From assembly GCF_050003625.1 (NCBI RefSeq), contig NC_134399.1, forward strand, positions 41,804,671 to 41,868,670: a stretch of 64,000 nt of DNA. The letters are read 5' to 3'. Position 1 is the first letter of the stretch, and each line of letters starts with the position of its first letter. Both the position numbers and the translations under genes were made by a program. The notes under the pieces are model-generated. The model saw only the letters and a program-made list of their open reading frames with translations, did no database searches and was not told where the DNA came from. Shown one piece after another: positions 49,216 through 62,376 of the stretch. Source of the DNA: Haematobia irritans (lineage: Eukaryota > Arthropoda > Insecta > Diptera > Muscidae).

Positions 49216-49387
49216 GAATGTGAAGTTGAGGAATATATAAATATTTTTCCATCGAATCCTAAAGTTAACGATAACCATTCAAAAGCACATTACATTTAAA
49301 TTCGAAACAATAATTTTACAACCAACACATAAATTTATTTAGGTGTGAACAATTGTTTGCTTTCTTTAATAATTTATTCTAAAGAAA

Positions 49388-50816
49388 ATAAGTATACACA
49401 GCCGTAAGTATATACAGCTGTAAGTTCGGCCAGGCCGAATATTATGTACCCTCTTCCATGGATTGCGTAGAAACTTCTACTAAAGATTGTCATCCACAAT
49501 CGAAGTATTTGGGTTGCGGTAACACTTGCCGATGACAAAGTATCTTAGAACTTCTAAACATCGCCTTCTAAATTGTAAGTTAGTCCATACAGGCCGTAAG
49601 TTAGTCCATATACGTATTTAGTATATAATTCAGTTTGACAAAATTTGCTGTAGAAATAAAATTTGAACAAAATTTTCTATAGAAATAAAATTTTGGTAGA
49701 TTATTTTTGGCGATTTGGACCAATTTTTGTGTGATTGATCATCGGCTATATATAACTATAGACAGATATGGATCAATTTTTGCATGACTGTTAGCGGCCC
49801 TACTTAGCGCACAGTACCAAATTTCAACCGAATCGGATGAATTTTGCTCCTCCAAGAGGTTCTGGAGGTCAAATCTGGAGATCGATTTATATGGGGGCTA
49901 TATATAATTATGAACCGATATGGACCAATTTTTGCATGGTAGTTGGAGACCATATACTAACAACACGTACGAAATTTCAACCGGATCGGATGAATTGTGC
50001 ACCTTCAAGAGGCTCCGGAGGTCAAATCAGGGGATCGGTTTATATGGGGGCTATATATAATTATGGACCGATATGGACCAATTTTTGCATGGTTGTTAGA
50101 GATCATATACTTACACCACGTACCAAATTTCAACCGAATCAGATGAATTTTGCTCCTCCAAGAGGCTTCGCAAGCCAAATCTGGGGATCGGTTTATATGA
50201 GGGCTAAACGTAAAAGTGGTCCGAAATGGCCCATTTGCAATACCATTCGACCTACATCAATAACAACTACTTGTGCCAAGTTTCAAGTCGATAGCTTGTT
50301 TCGTTCGGAAGTTAGCTAACCACGGTGGTGGTGCAATGGTTAGCATGCACGCCTTGCATACACAAGGTCGTGGGTTCGATTCCTGCTTCGACCGCACACC
50401 AAAAAATTTTCAGCGGTGGATTATCCCGCCTCCGTAATGCTGGTGACATTTCTGAGGGTTTCAAAGCTTCTCTAAGTGGTTTCACTGCAATGTGGAACGC
50501 CGTTCGAACTCGGCGATGAAAAGGAGGTCCCTTGTCATTGAACTTAACATGGAGTCGGCAGCACTCAGTGATAAGAGAGAAGTTCACCAATGTGGTATCA
50601 CAATGGACTGAATAGTATAAGTGAGCCTGATACATCGGGCTGCAACCTAACCTAACCTAGCGTGATTTCAACAGACGGACGGACATGCTTAGATCGACTC
50701 AGAATTTCACCACGACCAAGAATATATGTATACTTTGTGGGGTCTTAGAGCAATATTTCGATGTGTTACAAACGGAATGACAAAGTTAATATACCCACAT
50801 CCTATGGTGGAGGGTA
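49388..50816 (-). mobile_element. Composite repeat, copy 6, split by a SINE
   Basis: Tail (49388-49610, with a small internal duplication of CCGTAAGT), very short A/T array (to about 49710), about three units (49740-50190) and head (50190-50816) with a SINE inside. Only a short GACGGACGGAC tract remains in the head. Confidence 0.75.
50317..50657 (+). mobile_element. tRNA-derived SINE copy 3
   Basis: Full body with box B (GTGGGTTCGATTCCTGC) and tail CCTAACCTAACC. It splits GTTAGC|GTGATTTC of the composite-repeat head, with only TAGC clearly duplicated. The first bases read TAACCACGGTGGTGG instead of GGAGCCACCGTGG, so the 5' end is altered. Confidence 0.85.
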
Positions 50817-51572
50817 TAAAAGTCGGGCAATATTATTGTGTAAGAGCTACATGTATGTAAGTCTAAATACGATAGGCTAGTACATCAAAATTTGAAATTT
50901 GTGTAACATTGGTTAATAAATAAGAGCATTATGGCCAAATTTGGGAAAATCGAGCGACGCATATATATGGGAGCTATATCTAAGTCGGAACCAATATGTA
51001 TAATATTTTGAAGGTATGATATATATGAATAAGGTTTTATGGCCAAATTTGGGAAAATCGTGCGATACATTTATATGGGAGCTATATCTAAATCTGAACA
51101 GATTTCGATGAAGTTTTGCAGACTTGAAAAAGAAGAAAAAGATTATTTTCTGCCCGATCCCACAATTACTATCAATAACAACTATAGGGTGAAAAATAAA
51201 CTATATAAATCATTATCTTCCTTATAATAATAACCATGTCAGCATGTTCCTTCTAATATGTAGATGCGTCTAGATTTCCAACAAATCAGCAGCCTGTAAA
51301 CTAAATTAGTTTTTTTCTGAAAGTAAACAGAATAATTCGAATTTAATTTTGTTCAATTGAAAGTTAATTTTGTTAAACATTACCTCCATAAAATATCAAG
51401 TTCAATTCTTAGTTCCAGGTTGCAGATTTATAATCTTCTTTTGCAGTTGTAGTCTTTTAGCATAAAAAGGTGTATTAAGGAGCTCGGTAGTTTAATTTTA
51501 GTAACAATTCCTTTCCAAAATTTCCACACATTGAAATCGTCTATTAAAATTTGAACCAATCAAAGACAAAAA
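50817..51572. repeat. ~110 bp tandem duplication and unassigned sequence
   Basis: TTATGGCCAAATTTGGGAAA followed by ATCG(A/T)GCGA and ATATGGGAGCTATATCTAA occurs at about 50930 and again at about 51037. The rest to 51572 shows no recognisable feature. Confidence 0.5.
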
Positions 51573-53072
51573 ACAAGTATAAACGGCCGTAAGTTCGGCC
51601 AGGCCGAAGCTTATGGACTTCTACTGAAGACTGTCATCCACAATCGAATTACTTGAGTTGCGGTAACAGTTGCCGATGGCAAGGTATCTTAAAACTTCCT
51701 AACACCGTAATATATACCACATAGTCCATACGTGGTATATATTAAACTAAAAAAGGCCGATTAAATACGTATATAATTAAGTTTAAAGTTTCTATAGAAA
51801 TAAAATTTTGACAAAATAAAATATTGAAAACATTTTCTATAGAAGTAAAATTTCGAAAAAATTTTCTATAGAAATAAAATTTGGAAAAAAATTTTCTATA
51901 GAAATAAAATTTTGACAAAATTTTCTATAGAAATAAAATTTTGACAAAATTTTCTATAGAAATAAAATTTTGACAAAATTTTCTATAGAAATAACATTTT
52001 GACAATGTTTTCTATAAAAACAAAATTTTGGTAGATTATTTTTGGCTCGAGTGGCAACCATGATTATGAACCGATATAGACAAATGTTTGTGTGATTGGG
52101 GATCAGCTATATATAACTATAGACCGATATGGACCTAATTTTGGCATGGTTATTAGCGGCCTTATGCTAACACCACGTTGCAAATTACAACCGGATCGGA
52201 TGAATTTTGCTCCTCCAAGAGGCTCCGGAGATCAAATCTGGGGAACGGTTTATATGGGGGCTATATATAATTATGGACCGATATGGACCACTTCTTGCGT
52301 GTTTGTTAGAGACCACATTCTAACACCATGTTCCAAATTTCAACCGGATCGGATGAATTTTGCTCCTCCAAGAGGCTCTGGAGGACAAATCTGGCGATCG
52401 GCTTATATGGGGGCTATATATAATTATGGACCGACATGGACCAATTTTGGCATGGTTGTTAGAGACAATATACCAACACCATGTACCAAATTTCAGCCGG
52501 ATCGGATGAAATTTGCTTCTCTTAGAGGATCCCTAAGCCAAATCGGGGGATCGGTGTATATGGGGGCTATATATAATTATGGGCCGATGTGGACCAAATT
52601 TTGCATGGTCATTAGAGAACATATACCAACACCATGTACCAAATTTCAGCCGGATCGGATGAAATTTGCTTCTCTTAGAGGATCCGCAAGCCAAATCGGG
52701 GGATCGGTTTATATGGGGGCTATATATAATTATAGACCGATGGTTGTTAGAGACCATATACTAACACCATGTACCAAATTTCAGCCGGATCGGACCAAAT
52801 TTCAGCCGGATCGGATGAAATTTGGTTCTCTTAGAGGCTCCACAAGCCAAATCGGGGGATCGGTTTATATGGGGGCTATATGTAATTATGGACCGATATG
52901 GACCAATTTCTGCATGGTTGTTAGAGACCATATACTAACACCATGTACCATATTTCAGCGGGATCGGATGAAATGTGCTTCTCTTAGAGCAATCGCAAGC
53001 CAAATTTGGGGGTCCGTTTATATGGGGGCTATACGTAAAAGTGGACCGATATGGCCCTTTTGCAATACCATT
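51573..53072 (-). mobile_element. Composite repeat, copy 7, head missing
   Basis: Tail at 51573-51770 with the same internal deletion as copy 4, A/T array to about 52045, about six units to 53060. The head is replaced at 53072 by a SINE 3' fragment. A 328-codon frame through the units reflects the 153 bp (51-codon) period, not a known protein. Confidence 0.72.
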
Positions 53073-53108
53073 TGCTGATACATCGGGCTGCCACCTAACC
53101 TAACCTAT
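53073..53108 (+). mobile_element. Minimal SINE/LINE 3' tail fragment
   Basis: CTGATACATCGGGCTGCCAC followed by CTAACCTAACCTA is exactly the last ~35 bases of the SINE family. Probably a very short, 5'-truncated retrotransposition product. Confidence 0.7.
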
Positions 53109-55920
53109 TGATAATACTTTGCAAATTCTGGAAATAGAAAAAAATATAAATGGAAAATACATATTTTTATTATTTTCGGATATTTTTCATATTTTTCAGC
53201 TCATTAGTTTATATAACAGATATACTGCTCTCTACTTGGGTTCAAACTGAAAAAGACAAGTAAAACAAAAATGCAATTTAATGCCAACGCTACTTCGCAA
53301 CTTCATGGTGAATCTTCCAACAAACCCACACCGCTCTTGCTTTTAAGAAAACTAGGAGTGGAAAACATATAATTTTAAAAGATCAATAAGGTAACCACTT
53401 TTTGATTGCAAACATATTCTTATATTCTTATATATTTGACAAAATTATGGAGTTGATGGGATTGATTGGTCAATTTCACGAAATAAAATTGGTCACTAAA
53501 AGAAATGAATACAAAATATATTATTTTAGTCCTTTTAATGTAAACAGGCTTCAATGGGAAACGGTATTAACATTTCACAATTTCTTACCTTCATTAAACG
53601 TAGATTGTTTTCCATTTTTACAATACCACAAAACACAAACACAGGTAATTTCAAATGAGTTCTATCATTTATCCTTTACCACGTGGCCTTTTGTTGTTGC
53701 ACACTTTATTTATTTCAAGCCTTTGCTATGATTTGTTGTTGCGTTCAAAATATTTATGCACACATTTTGAATGCAGCAGACAGAATGTCGCCAACCATGT
53801 TTTTCAATTTACGCGAAAAACAAAAACCCAACCATTCGTTACGAGTTACTTCCACAGACTGATCTCTCCATCATACATTGTTGAATAAATATCCATTCTC
53901 TTGTTCTCTTTTCGCTCTTTCCATTGCTCAAAATTATTCAATTTCAATCACAAAGGTGATTGGATCAATCACATGTGTAATTGGAAACGGAAAATTTTTC
54001 AATCTCGTTTTTAATTGAAAATTATTTCCGAATATCAATCATTTTTTAATTGGTTTTTATTCGGATTTGATTAAATAATTAATTGAACCAATTAACATAT
54101 TAATTGAATACGTTTCCAAATTCAATTAAGTGTTTAATTGAAAAAAATTTGGTGATCATTTTTTGTGTGCAGACAGTAGATGACCGTAATGTCCATGGTT
54201 CAGACGCCTGATTTCAAAAAATCAGTGTGTCCATTGTACCTAAGGTGTAGCCAATAAAATTCAAATTTCTAATCATAATATGTATTATAAAATTTTATGC
54301 ATGAGCATTATTATTGCACTTTTATTGAAATGAGTCGAGGATATGCATATTAATATTGCCGAGGATATTGTATATCCGCTAGTATATGTGTTCGCTAATC
54401 ATTTTAATTTCTATTCAAATTGATAACTACCATGCTCAAAAGTGCGCAAATAATTTAAGTTAGATGGTGGTTTATGAAACTATGACGGGGTTTCCATCAA
54501 GCTCAGTCAATTAGTTTTCAATTTCAGAACGGAGACGAAGACAAATTGCAATAGCACAACACGAACTTATCCTTGTTTATTCTCTGTTTCCGCTTCCAGG
54601 AGGATTTTATTTTTCGATCTCCCCTTCTCTCTCGCCCTCTCCAACACAGACAAAGCGAGCCAAATGAATAATTAGAGCAACACCTGTTTCCACATCTTAT
54701 TAGCATATAAATGAAATTGAAATAGTTTCCTAAACATCAAACAACACCATCCACTGCGGCAAGGACTCGAGCAGAACTGAAAAGTGGTTGGATGCACAAA
54801 GCACTATGCTGTGATGGTGGAGTAGACGGCAATGGTGGACTTTGTTGTAGTCCTGCCGAAGGTGAAACCAAAACAACAAAGTATCCTTGTTGTACTTATC
54901 TCGATGATGTAGCTCTTTTGGTGTTCATCACTTTATTGGTAGGGGAGTGAGTAGTGCTGTTGCTCTTGGAGGAGGGGATAATGTTGACGATGTCAGTGAT
55001 GTTGGCATTGAGATGATGCCAAAGGGTTTTAATAAAATGTTCCATATCAAAAACAAGCTTTCTTAGTTTACTCCTCTGATCGGAATATGCAAAGTGTGCA
55101 ATTTTAGTCCGACAAACAAATATTGCCACACTGATGGTGCTTTATTCTTAACTTTTTTGCCGTGGATAAATGACTGGACTTGGTTAAAATGCTCTACAAT
55201 TTCAACAATAAATCGAAGTGGCGCAAATGCCTATTAATATTGTATGAGATAATTGTTAAAAAATGTGACAGGATTGTTTAAAGAAATATTGCTGAATATA
55301 CCATTCCCAAAATTCGTATCAAAAATCCTCAAATGGGGACATATTGTAAAAAAGCGTTATTTTTTTCTAATTTGCACATTTCTCAGCTGTTTACTGTTAG
55401 GATGTTGAAACCTTTTACAGATAGTTAGTGGACATATGAGGCCTTTTGGAAAAGAGATCGGCTTAGCAATCGGTGCTTTGCCAAATGAGAATTTCGTAAA
55501 ACAATTTTTTTTTTTCATTTTTAAAAATTGCTATTTTTGAGATGAGAAGAACCCATATATTATTTGACCAAAATGACCGATAAAAGCTTAAAAAGTATCC
55601 TTATTTGATGTTCTATAAGAAACAAGCAAAAAACGATTGAGAGAAATCTATAAAAAATGTTACGACAGAAAGAATGTAGGTGCCTTTTTCGAAACAAAGG
55701 GTCAAAATTTTGTAGAGCTTTACAAACTGTTTTCTAGAGTTTTACAAGCCACGAAACAATCAACGAAAACGGTTGCGGAGTTACAGCTAAAAAAAATTTC
55801 GTAGCCCCGAGGTGATCGACTTTCAACGCTTAAAGGTAAGTCCATGGAGCTACAAAGGACACACAAATTAGAGTTCATATCTTTTTCTGTTCAAAAGTTG
55901 TAGAATTATTTCCAAAAAAC
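53109..55920. other. No recognisable gene; one MITE-like segment
   Basis: About 2.8 kb. 53935-54175 is rich in AATTGA/TCAATT motifs in both orientations (CAATCACAAAGGTGATTGGA near its left end) and is probably a MITE. 54480-55140 is less AT-rich but its open frames are short and show no domain I recognise. A host exon cannot be excluded without expression data. Confidence 0.4.
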
Positions 55921-56145
55921 GATTTGGTAACACTGTGCTATGGTTGCTCTCCGTTCGCATTCATAGACCGTGGGATCAGAATAAATGCTGATTATTATCG
56001 AGGAAATGTTTTGGAGATTGTAAAAAGTAGGTTCTTCGGTCCATTTCTTCGGCCCATTTGTAACACACATTGGTCACAAAAATCTCCGGATCTCAATCCG
56101 TTGGATGTGCGTAATGGCGCTGCCAGTCGTTGGAGGGCGTGCTAA
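55921..56145 (+). pseudogene. mariner-like transposase remnant
   Basis: The frame reads FAFIDRGIRINADYYRGNVL then, after an internal deletion, QKSPDLNPLDV. INxDYY and SPDLNPLD are hallmarks of the C-terminal half of Tc1/mariner DDE transposases. The segment between them carrying the second catalytic Asp is missing, so it is inactive. Confidence 0.65.
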
Positions 56146-56338
56146 ATGTATCCAATTCCATAAATGTCAATAGTTATGAAAATAAAAAGATCGACTAAAA
56201 CACCAAAAAACAAGAAAAGTATCCAATTCCAATTTCCATCATTTGGGGAAATATGGTAGAAAATTTCATACACAGAGAAGCCACCAGGAATGAAAATTTT
56301 GGTTAATTTTGCAAAATTTTAGAAAATTTTAACTAAAA

Positions 56339-58269
56339 AACATGGTATCGGGATTAAATGTTAAAGAGAAAATTGATTTTTGTGATGTCTGCGTGGAGGC
56401 AAAACACTGTAGAGAGCCTTTTAGTAGAACGCGTGAGAGGGCGAAAAGACCATTAGAAAGAATACATTCTGATGTTTGTGGCCCCATTGATCCAAAAGCT
56501 TGGGATGGTTCAGATACTTTGTATCTTTTATAGATGATTTTATACATTTTTCTATGGTATACAATATTAAAAACAAATCTAGTGTTTTTGATAAGTTCAA
56601 GGAATATGAAGCATTAACAACTGTACATTTTGGAACATCTATATCTAAGCTCACTGTTGGTCAAGGTACAGAATATAGTTCGAATGAACAACGAAGCTGG
56701 TATTCAAATAAGGGGAAGAGACCATAGCATACTCTGCTCAGCAAAATGGAGTTGCTGAGCGGTTCAACAGAACTGTAGTTGAAAAGGTACGGTGAATGCT
56801 TATCGAATCAAGTGCTCCCAAATATCTTTGGAATGAAGCTACACTAACAGCAGTTTACACAATCAATAGAAGTCCTACTGTAGCCTTGGAAGGAAATGTA
56901 ACGCCTGCAGAAATGTGGTATGGTTATAAACCTAACATCGCCACCCTAAGAATATTTGGATGTAAAGCCTATGCATGGGTACCTAAACAGACAAGAAAGA
57001 AACTTGATGCCAAGAGCAAGCAAATGATAATGATTGGGTATGTTCCGAATGGGTACAAGCTGTGGGATGCCGAAAAGAAAAAGTTTGTCACATCTCGACA
57101 CGTCAAATTTGATGAAAATGTGTTTCCTTATAAGGAACATTGGAACAAAGTTACAGATGTTATTGTGGTAAGAAACGAGCAAGAAGGGGATGAAAATATG
57201 ATCGTTTCTAATGATAGTTTAGGAATGATAGAGTCCCATAATCCAGAAGCAATTCAAAATTGTCATGTATAACCAGATGAGCAAAATCCGCATGAAGAAA
57301 TCACAGAATATTTGCCATAAATGAATGAAAACTGCCCAAGGTGAAGACGATTCTTATGAAGAAAATACTCTATGGAGAAGTACCAGAGAACGGAGACTAC
57401 CATTACGGTTTTTGGATTATTTCACAAGCAATTTCGAAACATCTGAATCTGCATGTGAATCTTTCCCGGAAAATTATTCAGATATCTCGGGGAGAGCTGA
57501 CTCTGAAGAATGGTACAAGGCTGTTAATGAAGAATTGAAGTCGATGGATAAAAATAAAGTGTGGGCAATATCAAATCTCCCGGATATGGTAAAGCCTTTG
57601 AAAACAAAGTGGGTATTTCGAATCCAGTCAGACGAGAATGGACAACCGGTAAGATATAAAGCAAGACTTGTTGCCAAGAGGTTTTTGCAGAAGTATGGAG
57701 TAAATTACTCTCAGACGTATGCTCCTGTAGCCAAATTGACCACTGTAAGGATAATCTTAGCGGCTGCTACAAAACGGAATTTACACTTAGAACAACTAGA
57801 TGTTAAAACAGCATTTCTTCACGGCATTTTGCAAGAAGAAAATTATATAGATATCCCAGATGGGATTGCAACAACTGAAGGGAATGCATGTAAACTGCTC
57901 AAGTCTCTTTATGGGCTAAAACAGGCTCCTAAGTGTTGGAATGACACTTTAAAACATTTTTTATTAAGTATTGGTTTCCAAAGATCAAAGCATGACTATA
58001 GCCTTTACACAAAATTTGAAAGTGAAAATGAATACATATTTATTATAAAGTATGTGGATGATTTGTTAATTGCCGCAATAATCACCTTTCAAAAACTAAA
58101 ATCTGAAATGTTTTAACAATTTGAGTTGTCAGAATGTGGAAATCTAAAATATTTTCTTGGGATGAAATGTGAAATTCAGAATAGTAAATTGTTGCTATCT
58201 CAAGAAGCTAATATTAAAAACATACTTAAACAAGTAAGTAAAGTAGAAATTCGGGCGGGGTCAACTATA
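56339..58269 (+). pseudogene. Ty1/copia pol polyprotein, truncated and frameshifted
   Basis: In order: zinc-binding CDVCVEAKH (56342-56420), integrase core from HSDVCGPI with FIDDFIHFSMVY in a shifted frame (56500-56727), AYSAQQNGVAERFNRT near 56730, then PKYLWNEA...FGCKAYAWVP (56796-57272), and reverse transcriptase (57325-58116) with KTKWVFRIQSDENG, QTYAPVAKLTTVR, LDVKTAFLHG, LYGLKQAPKCW and YVDDLL. A stop at 58114 is followed by 'LSECGNLKYFLGMKCEI'. No gag, protease, RNase H or LTR. In the integrase, VGQGTEYSS replaces the expected SDNGGEY-like block, losing a catalytic Asp. Confidence 0.85.
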
Positions 58270-58278
58270 TCATACCCT

Positions 58279-58357
58279 AGGTTAGGTTAGGTTAAAGTGG
58301 CAGCCCGATTAAGATTCAGGCTCACTTAGACTATTCAGTCCATTGTGATACCACATT
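58279..58357 (-). repeat. LINE 3' terminal tail shared with the SINE
   Basis: On minus: TGTGGTATCACAATGGACTG, AATAGTCTAAGTGAGCCTGA, then ATCGGGCTGCCAC and TAACC repeats. The same sequence ends SINE copies at 2989, 41245, 50317 and 61170, with ATCTTA in the LINE where the SINEs have TAC. It lies inside the LINE's own target duplication, so it belongs to the LINE. Confidence 0.8.
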
Positions 58358-58415
58358 AACTAAAAGTACCTATTACATATGGGCACTTCTAGTTATAACC
58401 GCTGAACCTTCTTGA

Positions 58416-59206
58416 TTATTTTTCTTTGTTGAACCAACCAGATTGTTCCAAAAACATTAGCAGACTGCTTAAGTTAACGTTTTCCAAATCCGCCAGTAAT
58501 CTGAAGCTATATGCTCCTAAAAGTTGCTTGCGCTTTACACAAAATGCAGGACTCTCACACAAGAGGTGTTTAATTGATTCTTTTTCCTCCGCATCATGAC
58601 AGCTCATACAATAGTCATTATACTTCGCGCCAATGGTTTTTGCAAAATCGCCTATCAGGCAGCAACCCTTTATAGCAGATATCAGGAGTGATATCTGACG
58701 TCTCGAGAACATTAGCATATCTAGTGTGCGGTTTAAGTTGAAATGGGGCCATATTTGCTTGGTGTCGTTACAACCCTTGCAATTCTCCCATCGAACATTT
58801 GTCATCATAACAGCCTTCTCACGCAGCATGAGCTTGCAGGTAGCTAGGGGCATACCAACAAATTCTAGTTCCCCTGGAATATGTAAGGTATTCCCTAGCC
58901 TTGCCAACTCATCCGCTTCGCAGTTCCCCGGTATGTTCCTATGGCCAGGCACCCATATTAGGTGAATATTGTACTGCTCAGCCATCTCATTGAGAGATTT
59001 GCGGCAGTCGATGGCCGTTTTCGAGTTGAGGAACACAGAGTCCAAGGATTTTATTGCAGGTTGACTGTCTGAGTATATATTAATGCCCACATTTTTTTGG
59101 AACATTACTTCCCAGCCAATTCGCCACCTCTCTTATTGCTAATATTTCAGCCTGAAAAACACTACAGTGATTAGGTAATCTTTTCGCTATTCGAAGTTCC
59201 AGATCA
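58416..59206 (-). pseudogene. LINE ORF2 C-terminal part: RNase H and end domain, frameshifted
   Basis: Continues from DFYTDGSKLDGQVGFGVF (59250-59207). A frameshift near 59210 leads to LELRIAKRLPNHCSVFQAEI, and another at the A run near 59097 leads to INIYSDSQPAIKSL and WVPGHRNIPGNCEADELARL. The Asp, Glu, Asp and His-Asp positions of RNase H are present. A Cys-rich CMSCHDAEEKESIKHLLCES motif follows, usual at LINE C-termini. RNase H removes RNA from the cDNA hybrid. Confidence 0.85.
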
Positions 59207-61150
59207 TTAGAATACTCCGAACCCCACTTGTCCATCCAATTTGGAGCCATCAGTGTAGAAATCTATATATTCTTTATTCCCCGGGGTCTGTGTGCACCAC
59301 GCCTCACTGTTGGGGATTAGAGTCTCAAACTTCTTGTCGAAAAATGGACTCGCCAAAGTGTAATCCACTACGTTAGGCACATCTGGCATTATTTTGAGGA
59401 CAGAACTGTGACCGTAACCTTTTTCCGACCACAGCGATAGTTCGCGCAACCGCACAGCCGTTGTTGCAGCTGACTGTTTGGCCAAAATGTCTAAAGGCAA
59501 TAGATGCAGCATGACATTAAGGGAATTTGTTCCTGTCTTGCTGAATGCGCCTGAAATACACAAACACGTCATACGCTGAACTTTATCTAAACAAATCGGT
59601 TTCTGAAGTGCCGGCCACCAGACTACAACACCATATAGCATTATAGGTCTAACCACTGCCGTGTATGGCCAATGCACAAGTTTTGGTTTTAGTCCCCACT
59701 TTTTTCCTATTGCCTTTTTGCACGAGTACAAAGCTATAGTTGCCTTTCTCGCCCTTTCTTCAATATTAAGCTTAATGTTCAGCTTCATGTCCAAAATAAC
59801 GCCAAGGTATTTTGCACAATCACCAAAGGGAATTTCAATACCCCCTAAGGAAATAGGCCTAACCGTGGGAGTTTTGCGATCTTTGCAGTACATGACTAAT
59901 TCTGTCTTTGAGGGATTTACCCCAAGACCATTGTCTTTCGCCCATTTATCAGTCATCCGGAGGGCCCTCTGAATAATATCTCTGATTGTGGATGGGAATT
60001 TTCCCCTGACTGCCAGAGCCACATCATCTGCGTATGCCACCACTTTTATCCTTTCTTTTTCTAGAGTAACCAGAAGGCTATTTATAGCAACATTCCAAAG
60101 AAGAGGTGATAGAACTCCTCCTTGGGGAGTGCCTCTGTTCACATACCTTTGTATGTTTGCTTGCCCTAGTGTGGCTGAAATACGTCTCTTCATTAGCAGT
60201 TCGTCTAACAGCCTGAGTATACATGGATCAACATTTAGAGTTGTCAGTCCATTTAATATCGAGCTCGGATGGACATTATTGAACGCCCCTTCGATGTCTA
60301 GAAACGCCACGATTGTGTATTCTTTGACAGATAGTGAGCTTTCAATAAAGCTGACTAGTTCATGTAGTGCGGTCTCAGTAGACCTGCCCTTCGAGTATGC
60401 ATGCTGTCGTTTCGAGAACAAACTTGAATCGATGCTAGTTCTAAGATAAATATATATCATCCTCTCCAGAGTCTTAAGTAGGAATGAGGATAAGCTGATT
60501 GGTCGGAAATCCTTCGCCCTCGAGTGAGAGGCTTTTCCCGCTTTAGGTATGAAAACGACTTTTGTTTCCCTCCACTTTCCTGGGATATATGATAAGTTGA
60601 TACATCCTTTATATATCACCGACAACCAGGGGATAATTTTGTCAGTTACAGCTTGTAACTCCGCCGGAGTAATTCCATCAGGTCCGGGGGATTCGAATGG
60701 TCCAAAGCTATTTAGCGCCCATCTTATCCTAGTTTCCGATACAATTTCCTCGACAGGAAACGACCGCTGAGCAACTGTGGCACCGCCAGTACATGGTTCA
60801 ACCGTCTGATTGCCAGGAAAATGTGTGTTCAATAGTACCTCCAGCGTCTCCTCACTGGACGTTGTCCAATTGCCCTCCGATGTTTTAATGAAACCTGGAG
60901 CGGAGTTGGTGGATGCTAGAACCTTCCGTAGTCTGGAAGCCTCGGACGTATTCTCAATACTGCCGCAGTAATCATTCCAAGAGTTATGGTGAGCCTTTCT
61001 CAGTTCTCGCTTGTATCCTCTCAGATTCTTCTTGTAAGCGTCCCAGTCCTCAGGGGCTCTGGTGGACTTTGCCTTGTTAAAGAGCTTCCTGCAGGATTTC
61101 CTCATATTACTTAATTCCGTAGACCACCATGGTGGTCGATGTTTCCCCAT
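59207..61150 (-). pseudogene. LINE ORF2 reverse transcriptase part
   Basis: One open frame of 647 codons. From the N side: HRPPWWSTELSNMRKSCRKL, KVVFIPKAGK, DFRPISLSSFLLKTLER, AFLDIEGAFNNV (first catalytic Asp), GTPQGGVLSPLLWN, AYADDV (catalytic pair), KTELVMY and KYLGVILD. The enzyme copies the element RNA at the nicked target. Full catalytic residues remain, so this domain has decayed little. The frame connects in phase with the endonuclease part when the SINE is left out. Confidence 0.9.
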
Positions 61151-61169
61151 TGGCTTTCCTCTAGGGCAT

Positions 61170-61513
61170 AGGTTAGGTTAGGTTAGGTGGCAGCCCGATG
61201 TATCAGGCTCACTTAGACTATTCAGTCCATTGTGATACCACATTGGTGAACTTCTCACTTATCACTGAGTGCTGCCCGATTCCATGTTAAGCTCAATGAC
61301 AAGGGACCTCCTTTTTATAGCCGAGTCCGAACGGCGTTCCACATTGCAGTGAAACCACTTAGAGAAGCTTTGAAACCCTCAGAAACGTCACCAGCATTAC
61401 TGAGGTGGGATAATCCACCGCTGAAAAACTTTTTGGTGTTTGGTCGTAGCAGGAATCGAACCCACGACCTTGTGTATGCAAGGCGGGCATGCTAACCATT
61501 GCACCACGGTGGC
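61170..61513 (-). mobile_element. tRNA-derived SINE copy 4, inside LINE ORF2
   Basis: Full-length SINE on minus, flanked by CCTCTAGGGCAT (61158-61169 and 61514-61525). It splits ORF2 between the endonuclease and reverse transcriptase domains. Head, body, 3' domain and tail all match copy 2 closely. Confidence 0.92.
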
Positions 61514-62376
61514 CCTCTAGGGCATGCAGCTTTCAGTGAGATGTTGAAGGCCTTAGTAATCCGCTCCACTGCGTATTCGATATCTTGCACATTTCTCATA
61601 TTTGTCTCTGTTATTTCCCTTATCATCATATTGAACGATTCCCTATACCTATTCCAGTCAGCTTTCCTAACATTTGGCGGAAATATGATCTTGGTGATAT
61701 GAACATCAAATTTGAAACTGATGTAGCGATGATCTGAGAAGCTGTGTTCACTTAAAACCTGCCACTCAGATATCATTTCATTCAGTTCTTGCGAGGCCAA
61801 GGTGATGTCCAAAACCTCTTGCCTGTTTTTAGTGACAAAGGTTGGGACATCTCCCTTGTTGCAAACTACCAGATTAGTACGCAAAATAAACTCTATTAGC
61901 GACTCTCCCCTTGCATTAGTATCACTACTTCCCCATATACTATGATGTGCATTCGCATCGCATCCCATAATGAGTTTCGTCTTTGTTTTCCGTGACTCCT
62001 CCACTAAGGTCTTAACGGCATATGGAGGCATCTCCCTGTCATGTCCCATGTAGACCGAAGATACCCAATATTTGCATTTGGCTATTTCTAAACTGGCAAC
62101 GACAGTGTCTGTATTGCACATTGAAGGAAGCAGAAACAAGTTGAGCTCGTTTTTAGCAATTATACAGGCTCGATTTACATCATTACCACTATACTGCAAT
62201 AGTTTGAACCCCGGAGTACTTAATTCACATATTTTGTTTTTATAAACATATGGTTCTTGAATAAGAACTATATCTATGTCCCCTTTCATCAGGAGAACTT
62301 TTAAGGCAGCACATGCAGCCTTACAATGATGAAGATTTATCTGGAGGATCCGTAGGACCATCGAGATTTTCAACAA
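61514..62376 (-). pseudogene. LINE ORF2 endonuclease domain
   Basis: APE-type endonuclease that nicks the target to prime reverse transcription. LRILQINLHHCKAACAAL (Asn), IQEPYV (Glu), GCDANAHHSIWGSSDTNARG (Asp/Asn) and SDHRYI (Asp-His) are all in place. The frame is open up to the SINE. Its start overlaps the ORF1 end by about 55 bases in another frame, as in many LINEs. Confidence 0.88.

Noticed and set aside
54896..55129. 77-codon minus frame in unassigned sequence
   Set aside because: No recognisable domain, signal peptide or conserved motif, and no supporting splice or promoter context.
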